64,000 bases of DNA from Cylindrotheca closterium (lineage: Eukaryota; Bacillariophyta; Bacillariophyceae; Bacillariales; Bacillariaceae), in assembly GCA_933822405.4 (NCBI GenBank), contig CAKOGP040000001.1, forward strand, positions 195,083-259,082, given 5' to 3'. The notes under the pieces were generated by a model, which made no database searches, was not told where the DNA came from, and saw nothing but the letters and a program-made list of their open reading frames with translations. The translations under genes and the position numbers were made by a program. Each line of letters opens with the position of its first letter. Positions within the stretch are counted from its first letter, which is position 1. This document shows, piece after piece, positions 32,901 to 44,020 of this stretch.

Positions 32901-34111
32901 ATTTACCAGTTCTGAAGGAAAAAGTAATTTATCTTCCACTCAGGTCGATGATGGCCTTCGCATGGGGGATAGCTCTGACACGTAATTTTGAGCTATTCCC
33001 TTCCTTTCTTGCTTTCACTGTGGCGTCGGTACTGATCGCAACACTAGATGGCCAAATTACTCGGCCATCGCCATGGGAACGACCTCGGGGTATCGTTGAC
33101 TTCCTCGGGGTTCTTCTCTTTAACAAGACTTCGCGGTATCCACGTGTTACCGAGTTCGACGGCCGTGAGCAGATCACGGAATTCGAAGCTCTCGAAAAAG
33201 CTATTAAAAAGTCGCAAGAGGAAGTCTTGGCCGCATACTACGAAGAATCTAACAATTTCTACGCTCAGGCTCAAGAAACAAGCTTTGGTGCTGCTGATGT
33301 GAGCATTGCAACTCAGACAAAAGGGGTAGGCGATATTCTGATGGGTCCTTTCGTTCCCACTTTGCTTCCGGTACAGCTATGGTTGCATTGGTTTTGCAGG
33401 AAATTCCGAATCATAAAGGGAGTTGTCTTGTGGCGGGATAGCTATACGGCTTTTTGGATTGTTGCCACCAGCATTACAACATCATTTGTTTTTGCATTTC
33501 TGCCGTGGTCTTTCATTCTGAGAAATCTGTTCAAAATCTGTGTTTGGTTATTCCTTGGACCGTGGATGAAGCTTGCAGATATCTTTTACTTCAAGTACAA
33601 GTCCCGTTATGAGAAAACTCCAGAGGAGATTGAGGAAGATCTGAAGGTCGAGTTGCAAAATCTGAGTAACCAATGGTCTGGCTTTTCCAAAGATCGTAAG
33701 ATTATCTTTGAAAAAGCTGCAAAAGACAAAGATATGAAGACTTATTTGTTTGGTGGGGTAAGTTATTGGTCATTCTCACCGCTATTGTTCATCAACTGTC
33801 GTTCACATTTGTGTCGTTTGCAATGAAAGTACGTGATGCCTGTTCCGATTCTGAAGGAGGAATTTGAATACGACGACCCCCTTCTTGGTTCCACGGCCGA
33901 GCCTATAGATTCTGATTATGGTGAAGCTTTTTGCGATGTAAATGTCACCACTCGGAAGTATGGACAGCAATTGTTTGGAAATATGATTCCTATCCGAGAG
34001 AAAGATATGATGTTGCAAAGGCAAAGCGAAGCACAGGCGGGTCTTGAAGCTTCCGTGAAATCCCTTGGCGCTATCGCTGAGATGGATGAATTGGATGCTG
34101 AAAGTGTATGA
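29998..34111 (+). CDS. multi-C2-domain membrane protein with C-terminal hydrophobic region
   Basis: Nine exons: 29998-30388, 30485-31241, 31327-31564, 31638-31803, 31887-31906, 31975-32316, 32399-32698, 32765-33757 and 33830-34111, giving 1162 residues. An N-terminal region ending in FDTEAENESFMEVFRAMKDL resembles a PH-type fold. C2A (about residues 338-470) shows IDLLIEVVSACNLPAADKHK, SDPYVRIFDGD, LNPVW and EIRDWDAIGKD. C2B (about 566-720) shows LYVEVLHCDDLPNLD, KTDPFVCLVFED and GVFDFDTADPNHDVVG. Acidic loop residues suitable for Ca2+ are kept in both. Two hydrophobic hairpin-like regions follow (near 800-833 and 966-1015). This layout recalls MCTP or extended-synaptotagmin proteins at ER contact sites, but the exact family is not settled. 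Exon 5 is only 20 nt. Confidence 0.85.
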
Positions 34112-34301
34112 TAGTAGAAGTATGCAAATAATAGAGTATGTATTAATACATAGAAGATAGTAGTTGTAATCAGAGGATTTTAGATCGTGATTTCCAGCGA
34201 TTGTCTGTACTTCATCCGTCCAAAGACCAAACGTCAGATATCGTCTGCCATAAAAAAAAAACATGAGAAAGTCTTGAAGATTGCAAAGACTTCAGTTCGA
34301 G

Positions 34302-35291
34302 ATGGGGCCATCGTTTGTGCTTCGACTACTCTACGCTTTGTTTATAGTAATCGTTGTCTACAACCCAATATGTTCTGGGTTCTCTTCGCCACTGAAGGCA
34401 GCGTCAAGATGTAGAATACGTCAACGAAACAACGAGGATGAAGGGAGAATACGTTGTGACAGCATGCGTGAGGAAACGATGGAGTCGTCGCCTCCTCGCA
34501 CATCGCAGTCTCATGAACCGCAGTCTAGGATATCAACATCTCAGAGTACATATGTGGCCACCGAACCAAAACGTGCCTATTCTTGGCTTGATCGACTGCA
34601 CCAACTGCAAGACTACAAAGAAACCCATGGCGACACATGCGTGCCCAAAAGATTCCCAAGCAACCCAAGCCTTGGAAACTGGGTAATCAAACAGCGAGTC
34701 CAGTATCGCAAATTCTTATCTAATGAGACACCCTGTTCTATGACAGAAGAAAAGGTGGCCATCTTGAACCAGATTGGCTTTTGTTGGGATGGAACAGCAA
34801 ATGCGCTCAAAAGTCGCCTGCAAGACCAAGAGGACAAGTGGTGGAGTCGATTGGAAGAGTTTCGAAATCTACGTGCATCGAATCCAAAGAAGCTTCCTGC
34901 TTCCATGGATCGTTGGTTGACGCAGCAACGATGGTTGATGCAGCAACGAGCCGAATGTGCTGCTGTGGATGAAATAAAGTTGGAAGCCCTCAATGCGATA
35001 GATCCAAATTGGTGGATGTCGGCACGGGAACTCCAGTGGGAAGAAAGGTACCAAGAGTTGCTCGCGTACAAGAAAGAATATGGAGATTGCTGTGTACCAA
35101 TCAACTATGCCAAAAACAAAAAGCTTGGCACTTGGGTAAGCAACTGCCGCAAGCAATACAAGCTGCGTAAAGATGGAGAAAAAAGCAACATGACTAAAGC
35201 ACGCATCGACAAGCTAGATGGAATCGGTTTCATCTGGGATCGATGGGAACATGAATTTGAACAAAAGGTGAAACTAGGAGATTCGTTTTGA
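34302..35291 (+). CDS. helicase-associated (HA) repeat protein, predicted plastid-targeted
   Basis: 329 residues from the first ATG at 34302. A hydrophobic leader (FVLRLLYALFIVIVVYNPIC) is followed by Ser-Gly-Phe-Ser-Ser-Pro and a basic stretch, matching a bipartite plastid signal. The body has three helicase-associated repeats: WLDRLHQLQDYKETHGDTCV, then PSLGNWVIKQRVQYRKF; a degenerate middle unit with WWSRLEEFRNLRA and WLTQQRWLMQQRAE; and WEERYQELLAYKKEYGDCCV then KLGTWVSNCRKQYK with the terminal IDKLDGIGFIWD. No helicase domain is present. Free-standing HA-repeat proteins are numerous in diatoms and their roles are largely unknown, possibly nucleic-acid binding. Confidence 0.85.
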   Translation: MGPSFVLRLLYALFIVIVVYNPICSGFSSPLKAASRCRIRQRNNEDEGRIRCDSMREETMESSPPRTSQSHEPQSRISTSQSTYVATEPKRAYSWLDRLHQLQDYKETHGDTCVPKRFPSNPSLGNWVIKQRVQYRKFLSNETPCSMTEEKVAILNQIGFCWDGTANALKSRLQDQEDKWWSRLEEFRNLRASNPKKLPASMDRWLTQQRWLMQQRAECAAVDEIKLEALNAIDPNWWMSARELQWEERYQELLAYKKEYGDCCVPINYAKNKKLGTWVSNCRKQYKLRKDGEKSNMTKARIDKLDGIGFIWDRWEHEFEQKVKLGDSF

Positions 35292-35493
35292 GTCAGTTCT
35301 TCTTGGAACATGCGAGTTCTCGAAGAATAGCGGCTGGAGAACAAAAACAAATTGTACACATGCGCACAACCGCGTCCACTGCTGTGAAGTATTATAATCC
35401 CAAGCAAATCAAAAGATAAGTCGTCTGGAATATGGCCGTATCATACAATAGAATCATCGTGCAGCTACAAATGGTTGGGCGAAGCCAGAAATT

Positions 35494-36252
35494 TTATCCC
35501 ACACGGTGGTTCGCTTCAAGAGTTGCAGCGTCACTTTGGTTCTGTGCCGTTCCACCGTAGAAGGGATAACCAAGAAGTTGGCTGGTTGCTCCCTTGACAT
35601 CTGGCTCGACGCGGTCAAGACGCTCGGACTCTTGGTGTTCGAGTTTTTGGATTCGCAAGAACTCTTCGTTGGTCTTGTTGGCGACTTGCACGTAGACAGT
35701 GATTTCCTCTAGTAGTTTCTTGCACCACTCTTGTACTTCTTGAATCTTGTTTTCTAGAATGATTCCTGCTTCACGACTAATGTCATCGGCTGGAGAAGCT
35801 GCTTCCTTGGCGTCATTTGCACTAGCATTAGCATTGGTCTTGCGGCCGTTACCACCATTCGGGTGGCAACTGTTGGAAGTGTTGACACCGCGAGAACTGT
35901 TTTCCTTTCCTCCGGCAGAATTGTTGGTAGAAGAAGCAAAACCGATAGTGTCCTCTTGCATTGCCTCTGGCTGCAATGTGGCTCCATCTGGACTGTTCTC
36001 GTAGAACTCGGTAGTATCGCCACGGCCGTTTTGGTCGTCAAACGAAGAAGCGTCCATTCCCTGCGAAACTTCGGACTTGCCATCCATTTTGCCTCCATTA
36101 TAGCCTGTTGATTGGCCTTCTTTTCCACCTTGTTTGTTGTTTTCATGCTCGACAGCCGCAATAATATCTTCGTAGGACATGCCGTTCTCGTCCATGGCGG
36201 TGAAATCCAAATCGTCAGACATTGCAGTTCTAGTTTTTCCTGGATTTGGCAT
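35494..36252 (-). CDS. acidic protein with C-terminal coiled coil, unknown function
   Basis: 252 residues from the ATG at 36252, or 242 from 36222. Residues 40-165 are low-complexity, Asn/Gly/Ser/Asp-rich and probably disordered. A conserved-looking helical segment starts near residue 175: SREAGIILENKIQEVQEWCK, KLLEEITVYVQVANKTNEEF and LRIQKLEHQESERLDRVEPD. It ends with a short QLLGYPFYGG motif. There is no signal peptide, membrane segment or zinc motif. The heptad pattern suggests an interaction module. I do not recognise the family. It is 202 bp tail-to-tail from the HA-repeat gene. Confidence 0.65.
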   Translation of the reverse strand: MPNPGKTRTAMSDDLDFTAMDENGMSYEDIIAAVEHENNKQGGKEGQSTGYNGGKMDGKSEVSQGMDASSFDDQNGRGDTTEFYENSPDGATLQPEAMQEDTIGFASSTNNSAGGKENSSRGVNTSNSCHPNGGNGRKTNANASANDAKEAASPADDISREAGIILENKIQEVQEWCKKLLEEITVYVQVANKTNEEFLRIQKLEHQESERLDRVEPDVKGATSQLLGYPFYGGTAQNQSDAATLEANHRVG

Positions 36253-36654
36253 GGCAATGAAACGAATGATGAAGTGAGTATCTTGCTTCCTACAAAAGGT
36301 AGATCTGTGCCGATTCAATTGGATTTCTCTTTCGTACCTTCAAAGCAAGTAATACAAAGAAACAACAGTTTCGACGGTGTGATGTTTCTTTGGTTTTGAC
36401 ATTCCACAGCTAGCATAGCATTAGCATTTGGCACGAACAACGATTGACTCATTGGACTCAAAACGACGAAAATTGATAAAAGATATTATATAGCATACTA
36501 CTGGTATCTTCTACTGTAGGGGCGTCAGATCACTATTCTACTTGTCATTTTACCAACACTTCTCAATTCAACAAGCAAATTCATAATCAACGCTTCTCAC
36601 TTCAATATATGGCATATTCACAGGCCCTTTGTGGTACGTGTACCTCTGCGTTTG
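36253..36654. other. intergenic, nothing assignable
   Basis: 402 bp lie between two minus-strand genes, holding the promoter of the coiled-coil protein gene and the 3' UTR of the four-TM gene. It is AT-rich with no repeat or frame worth calling. Confidence 0.4.
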
Positions 36655-37934
36655 CTACTCTGCTTTTTGGTTGGACGGATCAGCATCAGCTGGTGGTGCT
36701 GGTCGTGGTTGACCATCTCCACCTTCACTAGCTGGCTGTTGGACTTCCTCGCCTTCCTCCACCTCTACAACTTCTTCCTCCATTATTTCTTCCTCCATGA
36801 CAACATGCTCTCCATTTTCATCTTCTATCACCAGTATCTCTTCTTCTTCAATCATCTCCTCCCCCTCCTCCTTTCCAATTTCTTCACCTTCAATCGCGTC
36901 GTCGTCCACAGCCTGTTGTTGTTCTTCTTGTTGTTGTTCTTGATTCAATGATTCGACGCCTTTTTGGGTTTCTTTGGTCTCCATAGATAGTGCCATTTCT
37001 GGGTCCGCTTGACCATGCGTGGATATCACTAGAGGATGAGAGGTTGATTCTCGGTCATGAGGTCCAGATTTCCAACCGGTTTTGATCAAACATCCATCGT
37101 TGCGCTGTCCTGGTGAAGCAGGGATATTGGAAACGAGACAGGCCAATATAGCATACAATATCATGGCTCCAAAAGAAATGTAGGCACCCGCTTCGAACTG
37201 ACATTCATTTACCGATTCTGGCTCAAGGCTGACATAACAAGAACAATGTGTTGTCAGAGTCGTCGTGGGTTTTACAAGGGGAAATACACAGCAACAACAA
37301 CAACAAGTAAACCTCGTATACAAACAGCAGCGTGACTCACCAAAACTGCGTGTCTGCAAATACTAGAAAGGTACAAGCTTGCACTGCAGCCGTCAAAAGG
37401 AACAGGGAACTCATGAGAACAAAGCCGCCATACAAACGACAGCAAAGGAATTCCAATACGATTTGTATCCACGCCAAAAACCCTAGAAGTGGGGCACAGA
37501 TGGCCGCAACCTGTGCCACTTGAAAGACATCAGACTGACCCACAAGCTTCCAGTCGTTGAATCGCTCGCAGGAATCCCCAACAAGCGCGGTGGAGGTCGT
37601 CGCTTCGGAATATCCAAATAGACCCACAGAGGCTTCCGGCAAATCCTGAAATGGGCCTTCCAATCCTTCCCATACTTGACCATCGAGTGTCGTGTAAGTG
37701 AAGAATCGACAGCTAATCGTAGTCAACAGAGATCCACCAATCGCTACGGACGACAAGAAAAGGACATTGCACCTTTAAAAGTGTCATTATGAGAAGTGTC
37801 AGTGATGATGAGGATGCTGATCATGGCGAGATTGATTGATTCATCACACCATCCACTATCACTGCACTCCTGTACAGTGCATACTGCGTCGTGGCATACC
37901 TTGTACATATTGCAAAGATGGCTCCACAGCCCAT
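36655..37934 (-). CDS. four-transmembrane protein with long acidic tail, unknown function
   Basis: Three exons, 37900-37934, 37341-37772 and 36655-37228, with introns of 127 and 112 nt encode 346 residues. The first exon is only 35 nt (MGCGAIFAICT). Its join (AG|G) adds CNVLFLSSVAIGGSLLTTIS, completing the first membrane helix, which supports the splice. Hydrophobic segments lie at about residues 12-32, 97-122, 128-149 and 170-190. The loop between TM1 and TM2 holds GLFGYSEATT and a Cys-containing DSCERFNDW, typical of an extracellular or lumenal loop. The last 150 residues are cytosolic, Gln- and Glu-rich, with runs such as EEGEEMIEEEEILVIEDENG. No named family was recognised. Confidence 0.75.
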
Positions 37935-38294
37935 GCTTGATGGAACTACGAGATACGATATTGACTTGAGACTACTAGTACTACGAGTACCAGGTACCGT
38001 CCTATCTGTGTTTTGACAAAATGAGAACGACGTGTCACACGTGTCATCGGTCAGTCAATCGAATCAATCAATCAAAGAAAGATACCTCACTCTCATCGTG
38101 CATCCGTCGTACGTTGGTCCTATTTCCGGAGAAGAATTCAAATCTTCCGTTCTGCTTGTTTTCGTACGGAGTCTTTTTCGACGTGGTGGTCATCTGTTTT
38201 TCATCGGCCACTGAATTCTCGAATTCTCCTCTTCCGACGCCCATCACTTTTCCCTTGCCGTCAAGGTAAAGTATCAATCGATTTTACCAACACC
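37935..38294. promoter_or_regulatory. divergent intergenic region
   Basis: 360 bp lie between the four-TM protein gene and the mitochondrial carrier gene, read outward. A GTACCAGGTACC motif occurs at 37987-37998. A TATCAATCGAT-like stretch precedes the carrier start. No coding signal was seen. Confidence 0.4.
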
Positions 38295-39360
38295 ATGGCT
38301 ACTGATACCAAGAGTGAAAATGCCTTTGCCAAGGCTTTCCAACCCTTTGCTTGTGGAGGAGCTGCTGCCACATTTGCCAGTATCGTTATTCACCCCATGG
38401 ATTTGGCAAAGGTACGTCGTCCAAAGATTCTCCTTTTTTTGCTGTCATTTGGAAGCATCTTTTCTTACCTTCACCCCTTCACCTAATCTCAATATACTCT
38501 CATCAATGCAACAACTTTAAAAAAATTCTTAGGTTCGTATGCAACTCTATGGACAATTGAACCCTGGAAAGCCATCCCCTGGCTTTACCACAATCTTGGG
38601 AAATATGATCAAATCCGACGGAGTCGGCAGTATCTACACTGGAGTAGACGCTGCCATTGGACGTCAGCTTGTCTATGGAACTGCTAGAATTGGATTGCAT
38701 AGAAAGTTTTCAGATCGACTAGTTGAAATCAACGACGGAAACCCAATTAGTTTTGTTCAAAAGGCCCTGAGTGGAATGGCCAGTGGAAGTATTGCTGTTT
38801 GCATTGGTACTCCATTTGATATTGCTCTTGTTCGTCTGCAAGCTGATGGTATGGCAAAGCCAGAAGATAGACGGAACTACAAAAATGTCTTCGATGCTCT
38901 TATTAGAACGTCCTCCGAAGAGGGAGTCGGTGCATTGTACAAGGGACTTGCGCCAAACATTTTGCGTGGAATGTCAATGAACGTCGGTATGATGGCTTGT
39001 TACGATCAAGCAAAGGAAGTAGTTGCAAAATTGTTGAATGATCCCATGACCAATGGACCTTCGCTGCCCACTCGAATTGGTGCTTCTGCTACCGCTGGAT
39101 TCACCGCCGCACTCTTCTCTCTGCCCTTTGATTTGATCAAGAGTCGATTGATGGCCCAAAAACCCGATCCGTTGACGGGTGAGCTTCCTTACAAGGGAAT
39201 TGCTGATTGCGCCGTTAAAATCTTGAGAGGTGAAGGTCCTCTTGGATTCTTCTCTGGATTCTCCGCATATTACGGTCGCTGTGCTCCTCATGCCATGATC
39301 ATTTTGCTCTCGATTGAGTCCATCACAAATGCTTACAAGACCGCATTCGGCTTGCAGTAA
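38295..39360 (+). CDS. mitochondrial carrier, 2-oxoglutarate/malate (OGC/DTC) type
   Basis: Two exons, 38295-38411 and 38533-39360, with a 121-nt phase-0 intron encode 314 residues. Three tandem carrier repeats carry the signatures HPMDLAKVRMQ (rebuilt across the splice), TPFDIALVRLQ and LPFDLIKSRLM, each starting an odd-numbered helix. The half-motifs GVGSIYTGVDAAIGRQLVYG and GALYKGLAPNILRGMSMNVG match the oxoglutarate/malate and dicarboxylate/tricarboxylate branch of SLC25. Expected function is exchange of dicarboxylates across the inner mitochondrial membrane. Length is standard. The N-terminus is short and lacks a presequence, as usual for carriers. Confidence 0.9.
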
Positions 39361-39908
39361 GCATCTAACACTTCCATCTGATGAAGAACCTGGGGATTTA
39401 TGTCAAACCTCCATTGGTTTGTGTTTCGGACACTGTTTTGTTCATTCATGCATTTGCTGTAAATAGGACTTCCTCTTTGATTATGTGATGCTGCTTGTTC
39501 CCTTCCCTCCTGCCTGTGCTACCGTATGACATCTAGTATCTATAGGGAAAAGCTTTTATGTTTGTAACTTTGTCTACACAGTCCTAGATGATGACTTTTT
39601 CATGCCGTTGAGGAATACGAATATCCATTTTTCCTTGGGGTTGGAGACTTTCTTCTATGGCTGTACGGCAGGTAAAGTTACAGTTGACATGCAGTTTCAT
39701 CGAAAGGATCCAAGTGAAACTTCCGCATCAGAGTCGAGCGTGTCGAATCAAACCCAACTTCGGCTTTGCTTTTCTCCGGGTTTCTTCTCATTTTTTTTGA
39801 ATTTGAAACGGACACGCACACGACATACCGTGCCTTTGTAACGGTTCACGAAAACTGCAGACAAGGAAAAACTTCAAGAATTTCCTTCCCTGTGTCAAAA
39901 GATCGACC
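39361..39908. other. intergenic, nothing assignable
   Basis: 548 bp lie between the carrier stop and the CAP-H2 start on the same strand. It presumably contains the 3' UTR and the next promoter. A frame at 39602-39841 starts with ATG but has no motif and is not called. Confidence 0.4.
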
Positions 39909-42118
39909 ATGGCAACCTTGTCGCAAAACACGGCCATAGAGTCCGCCTTGGCAACTCTACAGCCCCTGAAAGATTTGTCTCGCAATTGGGATGTTGATAT
40001 CGCTTCATGGTGAGGAATGCTTTGTGTGAATTTCGTTTTGCAAACTAGCTAACTGATGGATTATGGATGATGGATGATTGATTGATTGATGGTATTGCTC
40101 CTTCTAAGCTCATTCAAATTCCCTTTGCTTCATTTAGCCTAGAAGAGTACCTTCATGATATTGGTGCAGGCCATTTGATTCGGCACATGGAGGAAGGCGA
40201 GGATGAGCCACATATTACAGAAGAGAATATTCCCAACTTTGCTCATGCGGCTTTGATCCTTCAGAATTCGTCATCCGTGTATATGAGAAAGGTGGATTAT
40301 CTTCACAAGCTTGTCTACAAGGCTCTTGAAGAGTTCTGCCGCAATAATGCATCCATCAACAAGGAGTCGTCGCGTCGCAAGAGCACTGATTCTGACGTTC
40401 AGCTCTTTCTTGACTTTGATCCCCACACAGAATTCCTACTATTGGATGACGTTGTTCCGGAAGATTTGACCAACACTGAAATCAATCTAAAGTCAGACGA
40501 CACAGAATCAAGAGCGCTTACATCGTCCACTCCGAATCAGTCGGATGTCAGCGCTCGCAATCGAACAAGACTATCATTAGGTGGATTGTCTGTGACCAGG
40601 CTTGAAAGAAGCATCACTGGGGGATTCACATCCTCAGCACAACAAAGAGCCCTCATGGGGACCATCAATAATGGAAGTCTACGTCTATTCAATGGTTTGT
40701 GTGATGTTGGAGATGATGGTGTCCTCTTGATGCCTGGTTCCGCACTTCCGAACGCGGTGGACGATTCCAGTATGCCGCATGATTCCGAGCAGACACGAAG
40801 AAGTTTGTTTGGAGAGGCAGCAACTGACGAAGCTGCCTGTTTTGCTCCCCAACAAGATGCTGAAATAGATGATGACGATCACAGTAATGATGGTCCTGGA
40901 TTTGAGATGGATTTTGGTGGTAGCGAGGACGAACGAGATGCCAATCATGGAACTGGAGAGACCGAGGTCGGTGTTGTAGCGTTACAACAGCAGCGACGAC
41001 AAGTAACTTTTGCGGAACCTTCAAAAACCAAGCCACGAGTTGATCCATGGGCGCTTCTTGATCCTCATTCCGATGGAAATAGAAAGCCAAAACCACTGCG
41101 CCGTGGAAGGACCATCAAGCTTCCAAGGGAGGTAGACACTCTACCTTCGGAATGTGTGACTGGGGCTAGGACTCGGACGATGCCACATCGACGCAGAACT
41201 CGTCTGCATGAAGATTATAGCGCTACAAAATCATTGGCCGCAGAAACTTTTCGATCATTCCTCAGCGACGATGGTGCACCACCAAAGATTCCATTCAATG
41301 GTCTTGTGTTCAAAGAATTCACCTATATCGCCAAACAAAACGCGAAAGAAAGAAGCCAGCAACGCCGTGCAGAACGAAAGAAACAAGCTGCAGAACTTGC
41401 GGCTCAACCTCAGGATGCTGGCGAAGCGAATTATGAAAGTGACGATGACTACGGCGACGGTTACGACTTTGGTGGAGATGATGATGACTATGACGCTGGG
41501 GACAATAATGGGGGCAATACAGGTATGGCATCCTTGGATGATGCTTACGACAATAATCAAAACAACCACGATGGTACGTCCACTGTTCATTTTCCTTTTC
41601 TATCTTTTATTCATTTCTCACGAAATGATATTATTGCAGACGATGATGTATCCTACACGGGAAAATCATTTGAAGAGCTATGCCGCGCTCACATTCAAGC
41701 ATTTGCTAAGGGTGCTGAAAAGTATGCACTGAGCACAAAACTAATTGACCGAGTTGACAAGTGGCAAGCGAAGCTCGCACCAATTCTAGAGGATGAGGAG
41801 CGTAGATCAGCCTTCGATATTCATATGTATTCGAAACAGTTGATTGAGTCTGCCGAAGAAGGACTCCGGAAAGAACGAGTCAAACGGAAGAGTGATGGGT
41901 CGACTCAGGCTGTCACAAAGAATGTCAGCTTTGGTACTGTGACCGAGAACTGCACAAACAGTGATGTGTGCCGAATGTTCTTGGCTTCCCTCAGTTTGGC
42001 AAACAGTGGGAACCTCAGAATCGATGAGACTGCAGAATCTTACAGCTTCGATCTGATGTCCAACTTGGTAGAACTTCCAATGGAGACTTTCCAAGCTCCT
42101 AGCTTAAAGGGGGTATAA
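39909..42118 (+). CDS. NCAPH2: condensin II kleisin-family subunit CAP-H2
   Basis: Three exons, 39909-40009, 40138-41573 and 41640-42118, encode 671 residues. The N-terminal kleisin region begins LKDLSRNWDVDIAS|CLEEYLH across a 128-nt intron and continues IPNFAHAALILQNSSSVYMR then KVDYLHKLVYKALEE, the SMC-neck binding helices of CAP-H2. A Ser/Asp-rich disordered middle follows. The C-terminal segment SFEELCRAHIQAFAKGAEKY with VDKWQAKLAPILEDEERRSAF matches the winged-helix end. CAP-H2 bridges SMC2/SMC4 in condensin II, which is nuclear and shapes chromosomes. The second intron (66 nt, GTACGT...TTGCAG) is a multiple of three without stops, so retention would add 22 residues. It lies within an acidic DDNN tract. 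Confidence 0.87.
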
Positions 42119-42245
42119 AGCAGTGCTTGGAGGAAAGACGAAAGTCATTCCTTCTGATTTTTGTAGCGTTTTGTAGCGCAATTGGGACGCACTTATTACA
42201 CTACGTATAATAAGAAATAGAGGGAGCTGGTTTATTATTCTATGT

Positions 42246-43862
42246 TTACTTGAAGAATAAGCTTTTCGTTGATGCCGTTGCATGTTGCCATAGATCATAA
42301 GATGCTTCCAAGAGAGGAACAGCAGTCCCCGCGTGTTCTTTCATTTTTTCTGCCGTTTCGGACGCCTTGGCTTTGGCAGGAACGGATGTTGCAACAGTCG
42401 CAAAATCCTCAAATAGCTGGGCAACTGCCGAGCAAGCAATTTCGGAGCTTACAGATTCTCGTGGTGGATCGGGCAGCTGTAGCAATGCTGGCAAAAGTGA
42501 AGAAATGCTGGCAACTGCGAATTCGCCCGATTTCGGATCGTAGAATCCAGTAAAGGAATGCTCGCCGTCGTCATCCATGTAGTTGCCGGTTATTTCTGAA
42601 AGCATTTGGAATAACAGAGCAATTGCTGTTGGAAGTGCCACCACTTTGGAATTTACCAGCGCCTTCTTATTCTCTGCGGCAGCGTCCGCCTTGCCAGCAG
42701 CTTTAGCCAGGAGGGAATACGCTCTAGTTGCCGTCCGAAGCTGAAAGACGTTGCCATCGTAGGCATTCTTCTTGCCTTTTCGTTCAAATGTATTGGACAT
42801 GAGCTCCGATACTATACCGCCCGCAACGACACCATAGTTTGGATATTTCTCCCACGGAATTTCCATGAACGAACACATCATGGTAGCCTTGAGCCCCTGA
42901 ACACCAGTATCCTTTTGCATGATGGGTTCCACAACATCCAATGCCTTATCCGTTAGAGAAGCCCCCGATACCTCGGCAAGATACATGAGGAGAAACAGAG
43001 AAAAGTCTTCCAATGAGTTGGTCTTCCATTCCGATGGTTTCGATTTGGACAACCTGATGTTATTAATGGCGACTTGTGGGATTGCGGTCAGTGATATCAG
43101 AATAGCATTATCGGCATTCTTTGATAATTGAGCCAGGAGACCAAAGGCCCATCGAAAATCTGCCGTACCCCTCGTGGCATGTGCGGTCAGTTCTTGCATA
43201 ATTCGCATCAGAGAGTTTGGGTTTTCCAAGGGTGGAATCTTGCTTCGCTTCCATCGACTTTGGGTCTTTGGTTTCGGTGAAAATTGACCAATTGCTTTGA
43301 TTCCAGGCTCATAGTATGATAGGTTTGTAAGGCAAATGATACAGAGGTATGTCTGTTTCTTCCCTTGCTGAATAACTTTGCACAGGTTTTGAATTAGTTT
43401 CTTTGCGACTCGTTCCAGCACCATCACCCGTTTGTTATCGTAAGGAATGGAAAGATTGTTCAATACCAAGCACACAAAATGTAGCTTTTCGGGATTGTCA
43501 TGTAGAAGGCATTCAGAAAGTGGATTTAAGACATCGTATTTTCCGGAAGCAACCATTGGTTCCCGATTGTCTTTGTGGGCAACATCGCAAAGTTCGTACA
43601 GTTTTTGGGCAGCCGCCGTTGCTTCATCTGGCTCCCCTTGTAGCATTTCTTTTGTTAGTTTTGGGATATCCTTCAATTTCGGCGGCTTGGTCTGAAAAAA
43701 GCAAGAATTTCGAGCGTCAATCAGAGCAATTCAAATCTAAATCACGCCTGGCATTTGTTGCGTACCTCAACCTTTTTCTTTGAAGATTCCTTATCGATCT
43801 TTTCTAGATTGGGAACATCGTTCTCGTCCTTTGATCCACTCAGCGATTTCTTGATGGTATCC
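42246..43862 (-). CDS. ARM-like helical-repeat protein, unknown function
   Basis: Coding exons 43766-43862 and 42246-43691, with a 74-nt intron (GTACGC...TTTCAG) between, give about 514 residues. From about residue 45 the chain is almost all helical: AAAQKLYELCDVAHKDNREP, LNPLSECLLHDNPEKLHFVC, LVLNNLSIPYDNKRV and ICLTNLSYYEPGIKA. This pattern and the N-L-S/C repeats are typical of armadillo-like folds. No ATG precedes the conserved start within exon 43766-43862. An in-frame ATG is formed only if the exon ending ...AGAAT at 43957 is joined to G-GAT at 43862, giving MDTIKKSLSGSKDEND. A role as a scaffold is inferred. No named family was recognised. Confidence 0.7.
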
Positions 43863-43956
43863 CTATGTATTCAATCGAATCCATATCATACTGTGAGATT
43901 CAATGACGCATCGATGCATTAGCAATCTTGCATTGGCAATCTTGCAATGGTCTTAC

Positions 43957-44020
43957 ATTCTATACGGATTGAACAGCTGTGGACGTCAATTTTCAGGACT
44001 GTTGTAGCTAATACTTTCGT
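43957..44020 (-). other. probable 5' non-coding exon of the helical-repeat gene
   Basis: The stretch ends in AGAAT followed by a GTAAGA donor (plus strand 43951-43956). In the frame needed downstream it has a stop (TGA) a few codons before the junction, so only the last two bases, A and T, would be coding. The 5' boundary is unknown and the upper coordinate given here is arbitrary. Confidence 0.4.

Noticed and set aside
36700..36930. Possible microsatellite in the GAA/TTC-rich stretch
   Set aside because: The repetition is explained by the Glu-rich coding tail of the four-TM protein, with mixed codons and no strict period.
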